DNA of 64,000 nt from Pseudoalteromonas nigrifaciens (GCF_002221505.1 NZ_CP011036.1:744001-808000), one strand, 5' to 3'; shown: positions 27,916-37,179, counted from the stretch's first letter. Program-made: numbers and translations. The notes: generated from the sequence alone by a model not told the origin.

Positions 27916-29148
27916 ATGCGCTCTGTAGTATCAAATTGGCAAACTCGCTTAAATGCATTGGGGCCGGGAATTCTAATGGCAACCGCTGCAATTGGTGGTT
28001 CACATTTAGTGGCATCAACCCAAGCGGGAGCCATATTTGGCTGGCAATTATTTTGGCTTATTTTAGTAGTAAACGTTTTAAAGTACCCATTTTTTCGCTT
28101 TGGCATGGAGTACACACTCGCTACCAAAAATAGCCTAGTAGAGGGTTATAAAAGCAAAGGGCCATTTTATTTTTACAGCTTCATTGTCCTAAATGTTGTT
28201 GCCGCTATCGTTAATACCGCAGGCGTATTATTACTCACCGCAAGCTTGTTGCATTACGCACTACCTATCACAATAGAAATAACACTGCTGTGTTGGATTT
28301 TACTTGGCGTGTGCTTAACCATACTTTTGCTAGGGCACTTTAAAGCGCTAGATAACGTGGCAAAAGGCATTATGGGGCTACTTACATTAGCAACATTAAT
28401 AGCACTTGCTATTGCCTTTAGTAATGGCCCAATGGCACCTGCTGACTATGTAGGCCCTTCACCGTATGAGTTAGCCATGCTTAGCTTTATGGTGGCATTA
28501 ATGGGCTGGATGCCCGCCCCCATTGAAATATCCGCACTTAGCTCACTGTGGTTAAAAGAAAAACAAGCACAACAAATAATATCTAAACGCGAAGGCTTGT
28601 TCGACTTTAACGTGGGTTACTGGTTAACCGCAGGCTTAGCGCTGGTGTTTTTTAGCTTAGGTGTATTAGTGCAATACGGGCAAAGCAGTAATATAGAACT
28701 CGGCGGAGTCGCTTTTGCCAAACAGCTTATTGATATGTACGCACTTACCATTGGCGAGTGGGCAAGGCCGCTAGTATCAGCCATTGCTTTTTTATGTATG
28801 TTTGGCACCACATTAACGGTACTAGATGGTTACGCGCGTACTTTAAACGAATCGCATAAATTACTTGGTTTTAAGCAATCAAAACACAGCTTAAACACAT
28901 GGCTAATACTGCAAGCACTTGCTGGTATGGCGGTTATTTTATTTTTTGAATCAGCCTTAGGTCCTATGCTTACCTTTGCCATGACACTGTCATTTGTAAC
29001 CACTCCTATATTTGCTTGGCTAAACTTTAGCCTAGTGCGCTCTGAGCCCAGCATTAAACACGGCGTACTACTTAAAAGTTTAAGCTGGATAGGGCTGCTG
29101 TACTTAGTCGGTTTTTCTGTGGCATTTGTTGTGTGGATGATGATGTAA
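27916..29148 (+). CDS. NRAMP-family transporter lacking the canonical metal-site motif
   Basis: 410 residues, about 11 membrane segments. The overall pattern fits NRAMP (GPGILMATAAIGGSHLVAS at TM1, LMGWMPAPIEISAL at TM6). In proton-coupled Mn/Fe transporters TM1 carries DPGN; by position this protein has GGSH, so the metal-binding Asp and Asn are absent. TM6 keeps the Met-Pro. The substrate may be different, as in non-canonical NRAMP branches. The ribosome site is weak (AGTAAG). It is a lone gene upstream of the accessory segment. Confidence 0.78.
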   Translation: MRSVVSNWQTRLNALGPGILMATAAIGGSHLVASTQAGAIFGWQLFWLILVVNVLKYPFFRFGMEYTLATKNSLVEGYKSKGPFYFYSFIVLNVVAAIVNTAGVLLLTASLLHYALPITIEITLLCWILLGVCLTILLLGHFKALDNVAKGIMGLLTLATLIALAIAFSNGPMAPADYVGPSPYELAMLSFMVALMGWMPAPIEISALSSLWLKEKQAQQIISKREGLFDFNVGYWLTAGLALVFFSLGVLVQYGQSSNIELGGVAFAKQLIDMYALTIGEWARPLVSAIAFLCMFGTTLTVLDGYARTLNESHKLLGFKQSKHSLNTWLILQALAGMAVILFFESALGPMLTFAMTLSFVTTPIFAWLNFSLVRSEPSIKHGVLLKSLSWIGLLYLVGFSVAFVVWMMM

Positions 29149-29172
29149 GTAAAAAAATTCAATAAAGCAATA

Positions 29173-29212
29173 AATTAGCGTACATTGCATTTGTACGCTA
29201 ATTGCGTATACT
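29173..29212 (+). promoter_or_regulatory. higBA promoter and operator
   Basis: AATTAGCGTACA (29173-29184) and TGTACGCTAATT (29192-29203) are 12-bp perfect inverted repeats 7 bp apart. They overlap a TTGCAT (29185-29190) and TATACT (29207-29212) pair spaced 16 bp. This is the expected site for autorepression by HigA. The -10 ends only 7 bp before the higB ATG. Confidence 0.75.
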
Positions 29213-29219
29213 TTGGCGT

Positions 29220-29552
29220 ATGAAAAGCTTATTTGTTGAATCAATTGTATTTGAAAAGTACCGAGCACAGTACTTGAATGATGACGAATATCGTTTATTT
29301 CAAGCAGATCTAATGGTTAACCCAAAACAGGGCGATGTGATTCAAGGTACAGGTGGCTTACGTAAAATACGAGTTGCGAGCAAGGGGAAAGGTAAACGCG
29401 GCGGCTCAAGAGTTATATATTATTATTTGGACGATAAAACACGTTTTTACTTACTAACTATCTACAGTAAAAACGAAGTGACAGATTTAACAGCAGATCA
29501 TAAAAAGCAATTAAAAGCGTTTTTAGAGGTATGGAAAAATGAGCAAACGTGA
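29220..29552 (+). CDS. higB: HigB-2-like toxin (RelE/HigB superfamily mRNA interferase)
   Basis: 110 residues from the ATG at 29220, the same length as Vibrio cholerae HigB-2 and very like it from memory (FVESIVFEKYR, GDVIQGTGGLRKIRVA, GGSRVIYYY, FYLLTIYSKNE). The family cuts mRNA on the ribosome. The toxin gene comes first, as in higBA loci, and overlaps the antitoxin start by 14 bp. No Shine-Dalgarno is visible and the promoter places the transcript start at or next to the ATG. Confidence 0.9.
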   Translation: MKSLFVESIVFEKYRAQYLNDDEYRLFQADLMVNPKQGDVIQGTGGLRKIRVASKGKGKRGGSRVIYYYLDDKTRFYLLTIYSKNEVTDLTADHKKQLKAFLEVWKNEQT

Positions 29553-29853
29553 TTTATTTTCAGAATTAACTACAGCCCTTGTTGATGCTAAAGCACACTC
29601 ACAAGGCAAACTTACATTGCGTACCCATACAGTAAATGAGTTTAACGACCTTGCTATTTCACCTGATGAAATAGTAAATATTCGAGAAAAATTTAATATG
29701 TCGCGTGGTGTATTTGCAAACATTTTACATACATCAGCGAGAACACTCGAAAACTGGGAGCAAGGACGTAGCGCGCCTAATGGGCAAGCAATTACTTTAT
29801 TAAAGCTTGTGCAGCGTCATCCTGAGACATTGAATCATATAGCTGAGTTGTAG
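29539..29853 (+). CDS. higA: HigA-2-like antitoxin, helix-turn-helix DNA-binding protein
   Basis: 104 residues. An N-terminal toxin-binding segment (about 1-40) is followed by an XRE/Cro-type helix-turn-helix: IREKFNMSRGVFANILHTSARTLENWEQGRSAPNG, read as helices at about 52-86. It neutralises HigB and represses the locus through the palindrome upstream of higB. Its ATG lies within the toxin gene, so the pair is translationally coupled. Confidence 0.9.
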   Translation: MSKRDLFSELTTALVDAKAHSQGKLTLRTHTVNEFNDLAISPDEIVNIREKFNMSRGVFANILHTSARTLENWEQGRSAPNGQAITLLKLVQRHPETLNHIAEL

Positions 29854-30987
29854 AGTTTTATAAGCCTTATCAAAATGAATGAGGCATTTAGGTAAACCCG
29901 CTTATTTATCTTAAAAGTCAAAAAAAAGACCTGACCTTAATGTGATTTTTTGATCTCAATGTAGTGTTTGATACCTATTTTCTCGCTACACTTAAACAAG
30001 CTAAAAATACGAGTGAGGGTTTCCTTCACTTAGCTGCTGGGCAAACAAAAAAATATACTGTTAAAAGTATTACCAAACTCGAGTAACCAAAAGGGATTAG
30101 TTTATATGGCAATGTTTCGTTAAAAAAGTTTCTTTTTAAAGATAAGCTATCTAATTTTGTATAAATTTGCTCTGACAAGTAGTCATTGGATTTCAAAATA
30201 TTGTTTATTATCTGACACCTTTCATTTTCAACTTGTTGGAATGTTGTCGTGATTCCGCTGTAATAATCAGCTAACGATTTCATTTTTTGATGAACTTGCC
30301 TTGCCATAGGGAGTACAACAACTAATTCAGGCTGGTTATCTCCGTAAAATTCTTTTAATTGTTGTAATTTATATTCAACGTCGTCTAAATTACTTTGATT
30401 TATTTTCCCTCCTAGCTTTAAGCGCTTATGCATCTCTTGAAAGGTTATTGCAATTGTAGTTAGCGAATTGAAGTAGTGCTCATATGTATCACTTAGATTT
30501 TCATAGCTAGATGGAATGGTATTTTTAAAGTTATTGTTCTTTGTAAACTTTTCAAGTGTTGCCAACTCTGCTTTGAGACTTTCTTCACGCCAATCTTCTG
30601 GTATTAAGCGATCTATTTTGTAAAAAGCATCATTACTCTCTTCACGTGCAGCAATAGCCTTCGAATTATTTACTGCTAAAGAAGATGAAGGGATAAAATC
30701 AAAGGTATCACTAATATTTTGTTTTTTAATAGGACTTGATGACTTACCACTTTTGATGCACCAACTGTTGATTGATTCTTGTAATGTTAACCAGTAAACA
30801 AACATATAGTAAGCAATTATAAAACATAGTGCCCCAGCTAATGTAAGAGAAGATACTCCTGGATCAATCTTTATTCCTAAAAAAGAAGTAATTTCTCGAC
30901 CTTTGAGGAATAGTAACAAAAAGTATGCCAGCGATGAGTATGCTAGTAACTGAATTTTATACGTAAGCGCGCATTTAAGCAGTGCGC

Positions 30988-32514
30988 TTAGCTATAATCG
31001 AAGTCTAGCTGCACATTCCACGGCATTAGGTCGGTAAAATCATCATCACCCTCATCTCGATTCGGCAACGTTTTAAATAAATGCACAAAGTAGTAATAAG
31101 GATTGATGTCATTGGCACGGCAGGTCATCACAATACTATAAAGTATCGCGCTGGCCTGAGCACCATTAACCGATTTTGAGAATAGCCAGTTTTTTCTACC
31201 AGTGGTAAACGGCCGAATATCTCGCTCAGTAATATTATTATCAATCCCTAGTTCGCCATCTTCACTATACCGCATTAATTTCGGCCATTGATTAAGCGTG
31301 TATTTTATCGCTTTGCCAATATAACTCCCCGCCGTTACTTTACCTTCGGCTTCATCAAGCCACGCTTTAAAGTGCATTAATATGGGTAAGGCTTTTTCTT
31401 GTCGTAACTGATACCGCGCTTGAGGAGATAACTGTTTGTTTTTAGCGTGGGTTTCCAGTTTATATAATTGGCTGATAAAGCTGATGGCTTTATGCGCTCG
31501 ACCTTTGTTTTTCGACTCTGCTTTTAAGGCATCGTTATATTTGCGTCTAGCGTGTGCCCAGCAACCAACAGGGGTAATGCCTTCAATACCGTCATAAACA
31601 CGGTAACCGTCGCACTGTAAATAGCCTTGATAACCGGCAAGAAATTCTTTTGCGCAAGCGCGACTTCGACCTGCTTGGTAATCGTAAATCACGACAGGCT
31701 CACGGCTGACCTCATTGCTGCGATAAACCCACATGTAGGAATTGCTGCTAGGGTTGTCACCTTCATCTAACACTTGTGTACGGGTTTCATCGGCACATAA
31801 ACTATGCTCACTAAGCAAGTGACGTTGCATGGCTGCCACTAAGGGGCTGATTAGCAGGCCCGCTTTAATACACCAATTAGCTAATGTTCCGCGCGATAGT
31901 TCAAGGCCGCCACGGCCCAGTATGTCAACGAAACGATAAAGCGGTAAGGCATCGCAGTATTTGCCCGTAACAACCGCCGATAACGCTTCTGGACTCGCAA
32001 TGCTGCCAGGAATAGGCTGCTTGGGTTTAGGCGCGGTGATTATTTTACTGGCCAATTGTTCATGCTCGCAATGTCTGCAAGCATATTTAAATTGTTTGTG
32101 CTTAATGACACTGACTTTCGCCGGAATAATCTTCACTTGCTCGCTGTCTTCACTACCACATTGATGTAGTTGTTCACCGCAACACTGACACGTTAACTCG
32201 GTTAAGGTGTGCTCAACTTCTTCTCGTTCAAAGTGCTCAGCCAGTATTTGTTTACCTTTCTTATGGTGTTTAGGCGGCTCAGTCGTTTTATGCTGCTCCG
32301 CTTCATTGAAGGTGCCCCGTGGGGCTTTTTCACTTTTTTTACCGTATTTTTGGGATTTACTTAACTTAAGCTCAGCAAGCAAGTGGTCAATCCGCGATTG
32401 CATTTCAACCTTATCTTCTTGCAGTGAAATTTTATCTTTTTCTAAGCCATCAAGCTTAGCCTGCATAAGTGCAAGCTGATTTTGTAGTTCGGTGATGAGA
32501 ATAGTGTCTGGCAT
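30988..32514 (-). CDS. tnpC: IS66 transposase TnpC
   Basis: 508 residues from the ATG at 32514; six more in-frame codons lie upstream to 32532. There is an N-terminal leucine-zipper coiled coil (ITELQNQLALMQAKLDGLEK), then two Cys pairs (CQCCGEQ and CRHCEHE) likely forming a zinc finger. The DDE catalytic core has Asp in SLCADETRTQV, Asp in LQCDGYRVYDG and Glu in IDNNITERDIRPF. It is the catalytic protein of the element. It ends 26 bp from the terminal repeat. Confidence 0.96.
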   Translation of the reverse strand: MPDTILITELQNQLALMQAKLDGLEKDKISLQEDKVEMQSRIDHLLAELKLSKSQKYGKKSEKAPRGTFNEAEQHKTTEPPKHHKKGKQILAEHFEREEVEHTLTELTCQCCGEQLHQCGSEDSEQVKIIPAKVSVIKHKQFKYACRHCEHEQLASKIITAPKPKQPIPGSIASPEALSAVVTGKYCDALPLYRFVDILGRGGLELSRGTLANWCIKAGLLISPLVAAMQRHLLSEHSLCADETRTQVLDEGDNPSSNSYMWVYRSNEVSREPVVIYDYQAGRSRACAKEFLAGYQGYLQCDGYRVYDGIEGITPVGCWAHARRKYNDALKAESKNKGRAHKAISFISQLYKLETHAKNKQLSPQARYQLRQEKALPILMHFKAWLDEAEGKVTAGSYIGKAIKYTLNQWPKLMRYSEDGELGIDNNITERDIRPFTTGRKNWLFSKSVNGAQASAILYSIVMTCRANDINPYYYFVHLFKTLPNRDEGDDDFTDLMPWNVQLDFDYS

Positions 32515-32571
32515 TTTAATAGCATGACACATGGGAAAGATCGTTCAAGTAAAAAAAACGATCTGGTTAAT

Positions 32572-32925
32572 TTATATCACTGATAACCCTGATAAAGTTG
32601 AGTGGCGGGTTTTATTATTTACCGGTAAGCCAGATAATAACCATTGTAACTGCCGTTGTTCAATCCCCATGGCTACGTGTGCTTGAGCATGATTTGGCCA
32701 TTGAAATCGTCCTTGCTCTAAGCGACGATAATAAAGCCAAAAACCATTGGTATCCCAAAACAAAATTTTTAATTTATCGCGTTGTTTATTACAAAAAACG
32801 AACCACGCTTGGCTTAAAGGATCGAGAGATAGGGTATCGCTGACAATAATACTTAACCCATTGATTGATTTTCGCATGTCGGTGAATCCCGTGACCAAGT
32901 AAACTTGGTGGGTGCAAGGTGTCAC
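32572..32925 (-). CDS. tnpB: IS66 accessory protein TnpB
   Basis: 117 residues, typical of IS66 Orf2: VYLVTGFTDMRKSINGLS at the start and KLKILFWDTNGFWLYYRRLEQGRF-like core (read as DTNGFWLYYRRLE). It is needed for efficient IS66 transposition although it has no catalytic core. It overlaps the tnpA end by 4 bp, which implies coupled translation. Confidence 0.95.
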   Translation of the reverse strand: MTPCTHQVYLVTGFTDMRKSINGLSIIVSDTLSLDPLSQAWFVFCNKQRDKLKILFWDTNGFWLYYRRLEQGRFQWPNHAQAHVAMGIEQRQLQWLLSGLPVNNKTRHSTLSGLSVI

Positions 32926-33227
32926 AGTACGCTCAATAATTTGGCGAGTGCTTGGTGCGCTAATGTCGACTCGAAGTCTATTTGATAGCCGTTTGGTGTG
33001 GTGAGTTTAATGATTGAAGGGTGTGTAAAGGCTTGCTCATGAATAACAAACGGGATCACCTGTTGCTTTTTAACCCTTATCGTTTCGTCAGAAAGGCGTT
33101 TACGCCAAACATAGAAAGTCGATGCGTTAATGTTGTTATCACGACAAAATTGAATGATGGCTAAACCACTCGATTTTTGCTGCTCAAAAATGCCTTGCCA
33201 GTGTTTTATTTTTTGCTGTTTATTCAT
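32922..33227 (-). CDS. tnpA: IS66 accessory protein TnpA (helix-turn-helix)
   Basis: 101 residues. The N-terminal half is a homeodomain-like helix-turn-helix (FEQQKSSGLAIIQFCRDNN, then NASTFYVWRKRL) typical of IS66 Orf1 and related to IS3 OrfA. It probably binds the element's ends. It is the first gene of the IS operon, 80 bp inside the terminal repeat. Confidence 0.93.
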   Translation of the reverse strand: MNKQQKIKHWQGIFEQQKSSGLAIIQFCRDNNINASTFYVWRKRLSDETIRVKKQQVIPFVIHEQAFTHPSIIKLTTPNGYQIDFESTLAHQALAKLLSVL

Positions 33228-33546
33228 AATTACCTCAGGTTAATATGCTGAGTAAATTATGCATAGGTAGCATTAATATTGGTATGTGGGTTTAATTGCG
33301 CGCTTACTTTTATACTTTCTACACTCATCATTTATTGGATGATCTTTCGCTTCAAACAAATAAAGTTTGACCGTGTGTGCTATGTTTTCATTATCTGATT
33401 TATCCATACTTCTTAGGTCCATAATCTACTTGTAGTCAGTTACATGTCATTAAACACTCACAAAAGTAATAGAGAATGGAGTCGCGTCTGCCTTTACTAC
33501 TTTTTGAGTGACATTTACTTGTACTGAGCTGACATTAATAGCAATA

Positions 33547-34734
33547 TCAACTCAGCTCTTTTATCGCTCTACTTATTCCATCTAAACTCAGCGCATACAT
33601 GCGGTTGTTCATTAACTCTTTAATAAAACCTATTGATTGATAGTACGGCCAGTGTTCAACCGGTTGTGGGTTGAGCCAAGCCACTTTATCAAAGTGGTTG
33701 GTGACACGTTGTAACCATACACTGCCGGGCTCTTCGTTGTAGTGCTCTACCGAGCCGCCGGGGTAGGCTATTTCGTACGGGCCCATAGTGGCATCGCCTA
33801 CAAATATTACTTTGTAGTCGCTGGTAAACTTATTAATTAGCGTCATGGTGTCTATTACGTTTGAGTGACGGCGTTCGTTGTCTTGCCAAACATTTTCGTA
33901 TAGGCAGTTATGAAAGTAGTAAAACTCTAAGTGTTTAAATTCGCCATGGGCGGCGCTAAATAATTCTTCGCAGGTATGAATGTAGTCATCCATTGAGCCG
34001 CCAATATCAAACAGCATGAGTACTTTTACTGCATTGTGGCGCTCTGGTGCCATTTTTACGTCAAGCATGCCGCCTTGTTTTGCGGTAGCGCGAATGGTCT
34101 CGTTTAAATCTAGCGTGTCGCTGGCGCCAGTGCGGGCAAATTTACGCAGTTTTTTAAGGGCAAGTTTAATAGTACGCGAGCCAATTTCACGGTCGGAGTC
34201 TAAATTGCGATATTCGCGTTTATCCCACACTTTTACTGCTTGGCGGTTACGGTTGCCGTCTTGGCCTATACGCACACCTTCGGGGTTATAGCCGTATGCT
34301 CCAAAAGGTGATGTGCCGCCGGTGCCAACCCATTTATTACCGCCTGCGTGGCGTTTTTGTTGCTCTTCTAAACGCTCTTTTAGGGTTTTCATTAGCTCGT
34401 CGAGGCCGCCCATGGCTTTAAGTTGCGCTTTTTCTTCATCGCTAAGGTTTTTTTCAAACTCTTTACGCAGCCAATCTTCTGGTAAGTTGTGCTGTTGCTT
34501 TAAGCTCTCGAGTAAATCAAGGTCGGCAATACCACTAAAGTAGTCGCTAAAGGCTTTGTCGAAGCGGTCAAAGTGGGTTTCGTCTTTTACCATTATGGTG
34601 CGTGCTAAATGGTAAAAGGCGTCTACGTCGGCAAATATAACACCCTTTTTTAAGGCGTTAATTAAATCAAGCAACTCGCGCAGGCTTACCGGTAAACGGT
34701 ATTTACGCAGCGTGAAAAAAAACTGTACTAACAT
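33547..34734 (-). CDS. CoxE-like protein with von Willebrand A domain
   Basis: 395 residues. The N-terminal half is helical with a charged stretch around 110-150. The C-terminal VWA domain has the metal-site motif DIGGSM, where the usual DxSxS is DxGxS, as is common in CoxE-type proteins. No membrane segment or signal is visible. It starts 1 bp after the MoxR ATPase gene ends, so the two form an operon. MoxR-VWA pairs act as chaperones that insert cofactors or remodel complexes; the client here is unknown. Confidence 0.88.
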   Translation of the reverse strand: MLVQFFFTLRKYRLPVSLRELLDLINALKKGVIFADVDAFYHLARTIMVKDETHFDRFDKAFSDYFSGIADLDLLESLKQQHNLPEDWLRKEFEKNLSDEEKAQLKAMGGLDELMKTLKERLEEQQKRHAGGNKWVGTGGTSPFGAYGYNPEGVRIGQDGNRNRQAVKVWDKREYRNLDSDREIGSRTIKLALKKLRKFARTGASDTLDLNETIRATAKQGGMLDVKMAPERHNAVKVLMLFDIGGSMDDYIHTCEELFSAAHGEFKHLEFYYFHNCLYENVWQDNERRHSNVIDTMTLINKFTSDYKVIFVGDATMGPYEIAYPGGSVEHYNEEPGSVWLQRVTNHFDKVAWLNPQPVEHWPYYQSIGFIKELMNNRMYALSLDGISRAIKELS

Positions 34735-34735
34735 A

Positions 34736-35584
34736 TTAACGACGGCTCATAAACGCGAGTTTTTCGATTAGGCTTATGTCTTGCTCATTTTTAAGTAGTG
34801 CGCCAAACATTGGCATTAAACCGCCTTTTTTAGCTTTGTCGTGCAGTGTTTTTGCGTCTATGTCTTCTGCCATAAGGAGCTTAAGCCAGTCGAGTAATTC
34901 GCTGGTAGATGGCTTCTTTTTAAGACCGTTTGCTTCGCGTAGGTTAAAAAACACTTCGAGTGCTTGGCGTACTAAATCTTGCTTAACATTAGGGTAGTGC
35001 ACGTCAATAATTTGCTGCATTTCATCGGCAGATGGAAAATCAATGTAATGAAAAAAGCAGCGGCGTAAAAATGCGTCGGGCAGCTCTTTTTCGTTATTAG
35101 AGGTGATGATCACAATAGGGCGCTCTTTTGCTACTACTCGCTCGCTGGTTTCGTAAACATGAAATTCCATTTTATCGAGCTCTAACAGTAGATCGTTTGG
35201 AAACTCAATATCGGCTTTGTCTATTTCATCTATTAATAATACCGGGCGTTTACCGTGTTGGTCGGCGTAAGTAAATGCTTGCCACAGTTTGCCTTTAACT
35301 ATGTAGTTACTAATGTTGTGTACGCGCTCGTCGCCCAGCTGGCTGTCGCGCAGGCGCGAAACCGCATCGTATTCATACAAACCTTGCTGCGCTTTGGTGG
35401 TCGATTTAATGTGCCATTGAATAAGTTCGGTATCTAAACTTTTTGCCAGCTCTTCAGCTAGCATGGTTTTACCTGTACCCGGCTCACCTTTAATTAAAAG
35501 TGGCTTTTCGAGCATAATAGCCGCGTTTACAGCTTGCTTAAGCGCAGAGCTGGCGATGTAATTGTCGGTTGAATTAAATTGCAC
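34736..35584 (-). CDS. MoxR-family AAA+ ATPase
   Basis: 282 residues. Walker A GEPGTGKTMLAEELAKSL near residues 37-54, Walker B VLLIDEIDKAD, sensor-1 IVITSNNEKELPDAFLRRC, and a C-terminal lid domain. It is a hexameric ATPase chaperone by family. It is upstream of and coupled to the CoxE-like gene. No signal peptide, so cytoplasmic. Confidence 0.93.
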   Translation of the reverse strand: MQFNSTDNYIASSALKQAVNAAIMLEKPLLIKGEPGTGKTMLAEELAKSLDTELIQWHIKSTTKAQQGLYEYDAVSRLRDSQLGDERVHNISNYIVKGKLWQAFTYADQHGKRPVLLIDEIDKADIEFPNDLLLELDKMEFHVYETSERVVAKERPIVIITSNNEKELPDAFLRRCFFHYIDFPSADEMQQIIDVHYPNVKQDLVRQALEVFFNLREANGLKKKPSTSELLDWLKLLMAEDIDAKTLHDKAKKGGLMPMFGALLKNEQDISLIEKLAFMSRR

Positions 35585-35643
35585 TTTATTACCTTCTTTT
35601 CGTCACAGGTCAGATGAGTTTTTATAATCCTATCATGCCATAG

Positions 35644-35883
35644 TTAACCGGCTTCACCAAGGTAGCTAAACCGAGGAATAGTTTTGCCATCTTTTTCAAC
35701 TGTTTCGCTAAACATTTCTAAAGGGCGTGCCCATATACCAAACTCACCGTATAGCGCTTGGTAAATTACCAGTTGCTCACTGGTTTCGCTGTGAGTGGCT
35801 ACATAAAGCACTTTGTACTGTGCCCCTTTGTAGTGTTGGTATATGCCTGATTTGAGGGAAATTGGTTTTATTGCTGTAGTCAT
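35644..35883 (-). CDS. DUF1653 small protein
   Basis: 79 residues: [22 protein letters not shown] followed by [21 protein letters not shown], the conserved DUF1653 core, an SH3-like small beta fold of unknown function. AGAG lies 8 bases before the ATG. It is 59 bp upstream of the MoxR gene on the same strand and may share its transcript. Confidence 0.85.
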   Translation of the reverse strand: MTTAIKPISLKSGIYQHYKGAQYKVLYVATHSETSEQLVIYQALYGEFGIWARPLEMFSETVEKDGKTIPRFSYLGEAG

Positions 35884-35943
35884 GTTTTGATCTCTTGTAT
35901 AATTTGTTTCTGCACTTTTAATGCTAACTAATTTGCCAATACT

Positions 35944-36423
35944 ATGAACTATATTACGCTAGATGATTACAAAAAAGCATGGGTTTTTCGCCATAAAGAC
36001 ATGCCTGTTTCAGCCGACGATGCTGCAAACATTAAACCTATGAGCCTTGAGCGCGCAGCTGTACTGTGGACAACTATGGTGAGCCGTGAGTTTGATCACC
36101 CAGATTTTTTTGATAAAACAGATTGGTGTGGTCAAGATGAAAGTTATAGCCAAGAAGTAAACTGGGAAAGCGCATGGGAAAACGGCGATGAACAACTTCC
36201 CGAAGCTATTTTAGCGCACTTAGATTGGCAAGCTAATACCACTGTTTATTTTTGCATGGCACGCGACAATATTATTGAAACCACCTTTGATGTGTTTAAA
36301 CGCAACTGGCAAAACTTTATGTTTTTAGCCGACGGCAGTTTACTCATAGGTAAAAAACGCAATACTGTAGTGCAGTTTTTAGAGTCGGGCATAGCTAAAT
36401 TAGGTGAAAAGCCAAGCGCTTAA
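35944..36423 (+). CDS. DUF2947-like hypothetical protein
   Basis: 159 residues, soluble, rich in Trp and acidic residues ([22 protein letters not shown]). It begins [21 protein letters not shown]. It resembles the DUF2947 family of short gammaproteobacterial proteins, from memory; no function is known. The ribosome site is poor. It is divergent from the DUF1653 gene. Confidence 0.6.
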   Translation: MNYITLDDYKKAWVFRHKDMPVSADDAANIKPMSLERAAVLWTTMVSREFDHPDFFDKTDWCGQDESYSQEVNWESAWENGDEQLPEAILAHLDWQANTTVYFCMARDNIIETTFDVFKRNWQNFMFLADGSLLIGKKRNTVVQFLESGIAKLGEKPSA

Positions 36424-36498
36424 TTTAGCACTCGGCGCTTAAAAATTATGCAGTACTGTGTTATAAAACATTTACCTAAGTGTTTTTGAGTACGGCAA

Positions 36499-37131
36499 TT
36501 GGCAGCAAAAAATGAGCCTGTTGGCGCGCCACAACAAGTTGAAATGTGGCAAGCCGATGCAAAAAAAGTGTTATATGCACAATTGTGTAATGCATTTTAT
36601 CAACGTGAGGTTCAGCGTTTAGTCGCTGAGCCTAATAGCGATAGGCTGCGTCGCCAATTAAAAAGTCTACCTTATTACATTGAACGTGCTGCCACATTAG
36701 TTGCTAATACAAGCTCGCCTTTTAAACTAGATTCGCAAAATGGCTCTTGGCTTGCAAAGCAAAAACCGACCCCACCAGAGATTAACATTCAAGCAAATGA
36801 ACTTTTTTATCAACATAATGCCAAAGTCGGGTTAATAATCCCTATTTTAGTGCGTAGTGATGAGCAAATTCGCGTTAGAATAGACAGCCTAGACCAAGTA
36901 AGCGACAATAAAGTGCATTGTAATGAGCTAGGTTGGTTTGCGTTTTCGGGGCAGGGACTTGAGCTGCCAAACGCGCAATTATTAACGCCGAGTAAAGTGT
37001 CATTAACCGCGGCGTGTTGCGGGCACCAATGGCAGTTTTCAAAGCGTTGTTTGCCACGGGTTTTATCGCTGCGCGAAATGCTACTGGCAGGAAGTATAAA
37101 TTGGCGCAATGTAAAACGATTACAAACGTAA
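36499..37131 (+). CDS. Unknown basic protein upstream of ftsB
   Basis: 210 residues from a TTG at 36499. No signal peptide or membrane helix. The N-terminal third is helical with many Arg/Lys (QREVQRLVAEPNSDRLRRQ, LKSLPYYIERAATL). The middle has a beta-rich stretch (NAKVGLIIPILVRSDEQIRVRIDSL). The C-terminus holds CCGHQW and SKRCLP, a possible single metal site. I do not recognise it. It lies 48 bp before ftsB on the same strand, so it may share the cell-division/isoprenoid operon. Confidence 0.55.
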   Translation: MAAKNEPVGAPQQVEMWQADAKKVLYAQLCNAFYQREVQRLVAEPNSDRLRRQLKSLPYYIERAATLVANTSSPFKLDSQNGSWLAKQKPTPPEINIQANELFYQHNAKVGLIIPILVRSDEQIRVRIDSLDQVSDNKVHCNELGWFAFSGQGLELPNAQLLTPSKVSLTAACCGHQWQFSKRCLPRVLSLREMLLAGSINWRNVKRLQT

Positions 37132-37179
37132 CTTGGTTAATTAAATAAGTTTATTTGAATTTTAAATAAGGAGTGTTAA

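Larger units (their letters stand above)
30963..33307 (-). mobile_element. IS66-family insertion sequence, complete, 2345 bp
   Basis: The terminal inverted repeats are GTAAGCGCGCATTTAAGC (30963-30980) and, at the other end read inward, GTAAGCGCGCAATTAAAC (33307-33290), 16 of 18 matching. The 8-bp direct duplication TTTTATAC is perfect on both sides (30955-30962 and 33308-33315), the length expected for IS66. It carries tnpA, tnpB and tnpC in order. Intact frames and a perfect duplication suggest a recent, probably active element. Confidence 0.95.
30026..33407 (-). pseudogene. Unknown membrane protein gene split by an IS66 element
   Basis: The intact 3' part (30026-30919, 297 codons from a TTG) stays open upstream to 30962. 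When 30963-33315 (IS plus one duplication copy) is removed, the same frame continues to an ATG at 33407 that begins MDKSDNENIAHTVKLYLFEA. The ancestral protein would be about 342 residues. It would have a cytoplasmic N-terminus, two membrane helices at about 36-95 (AYSSLAYFLLFLKG; LTLAGALCFIIAYYMFVYWL), a long helical middle, and a C-terminal helix (SLVILLTVYFFVCP). I do not recognise the family. The insertion removes the first 34 or so residues from the remaining frame; a shortened protein could only come from internal starts. Confidence 0.8.
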
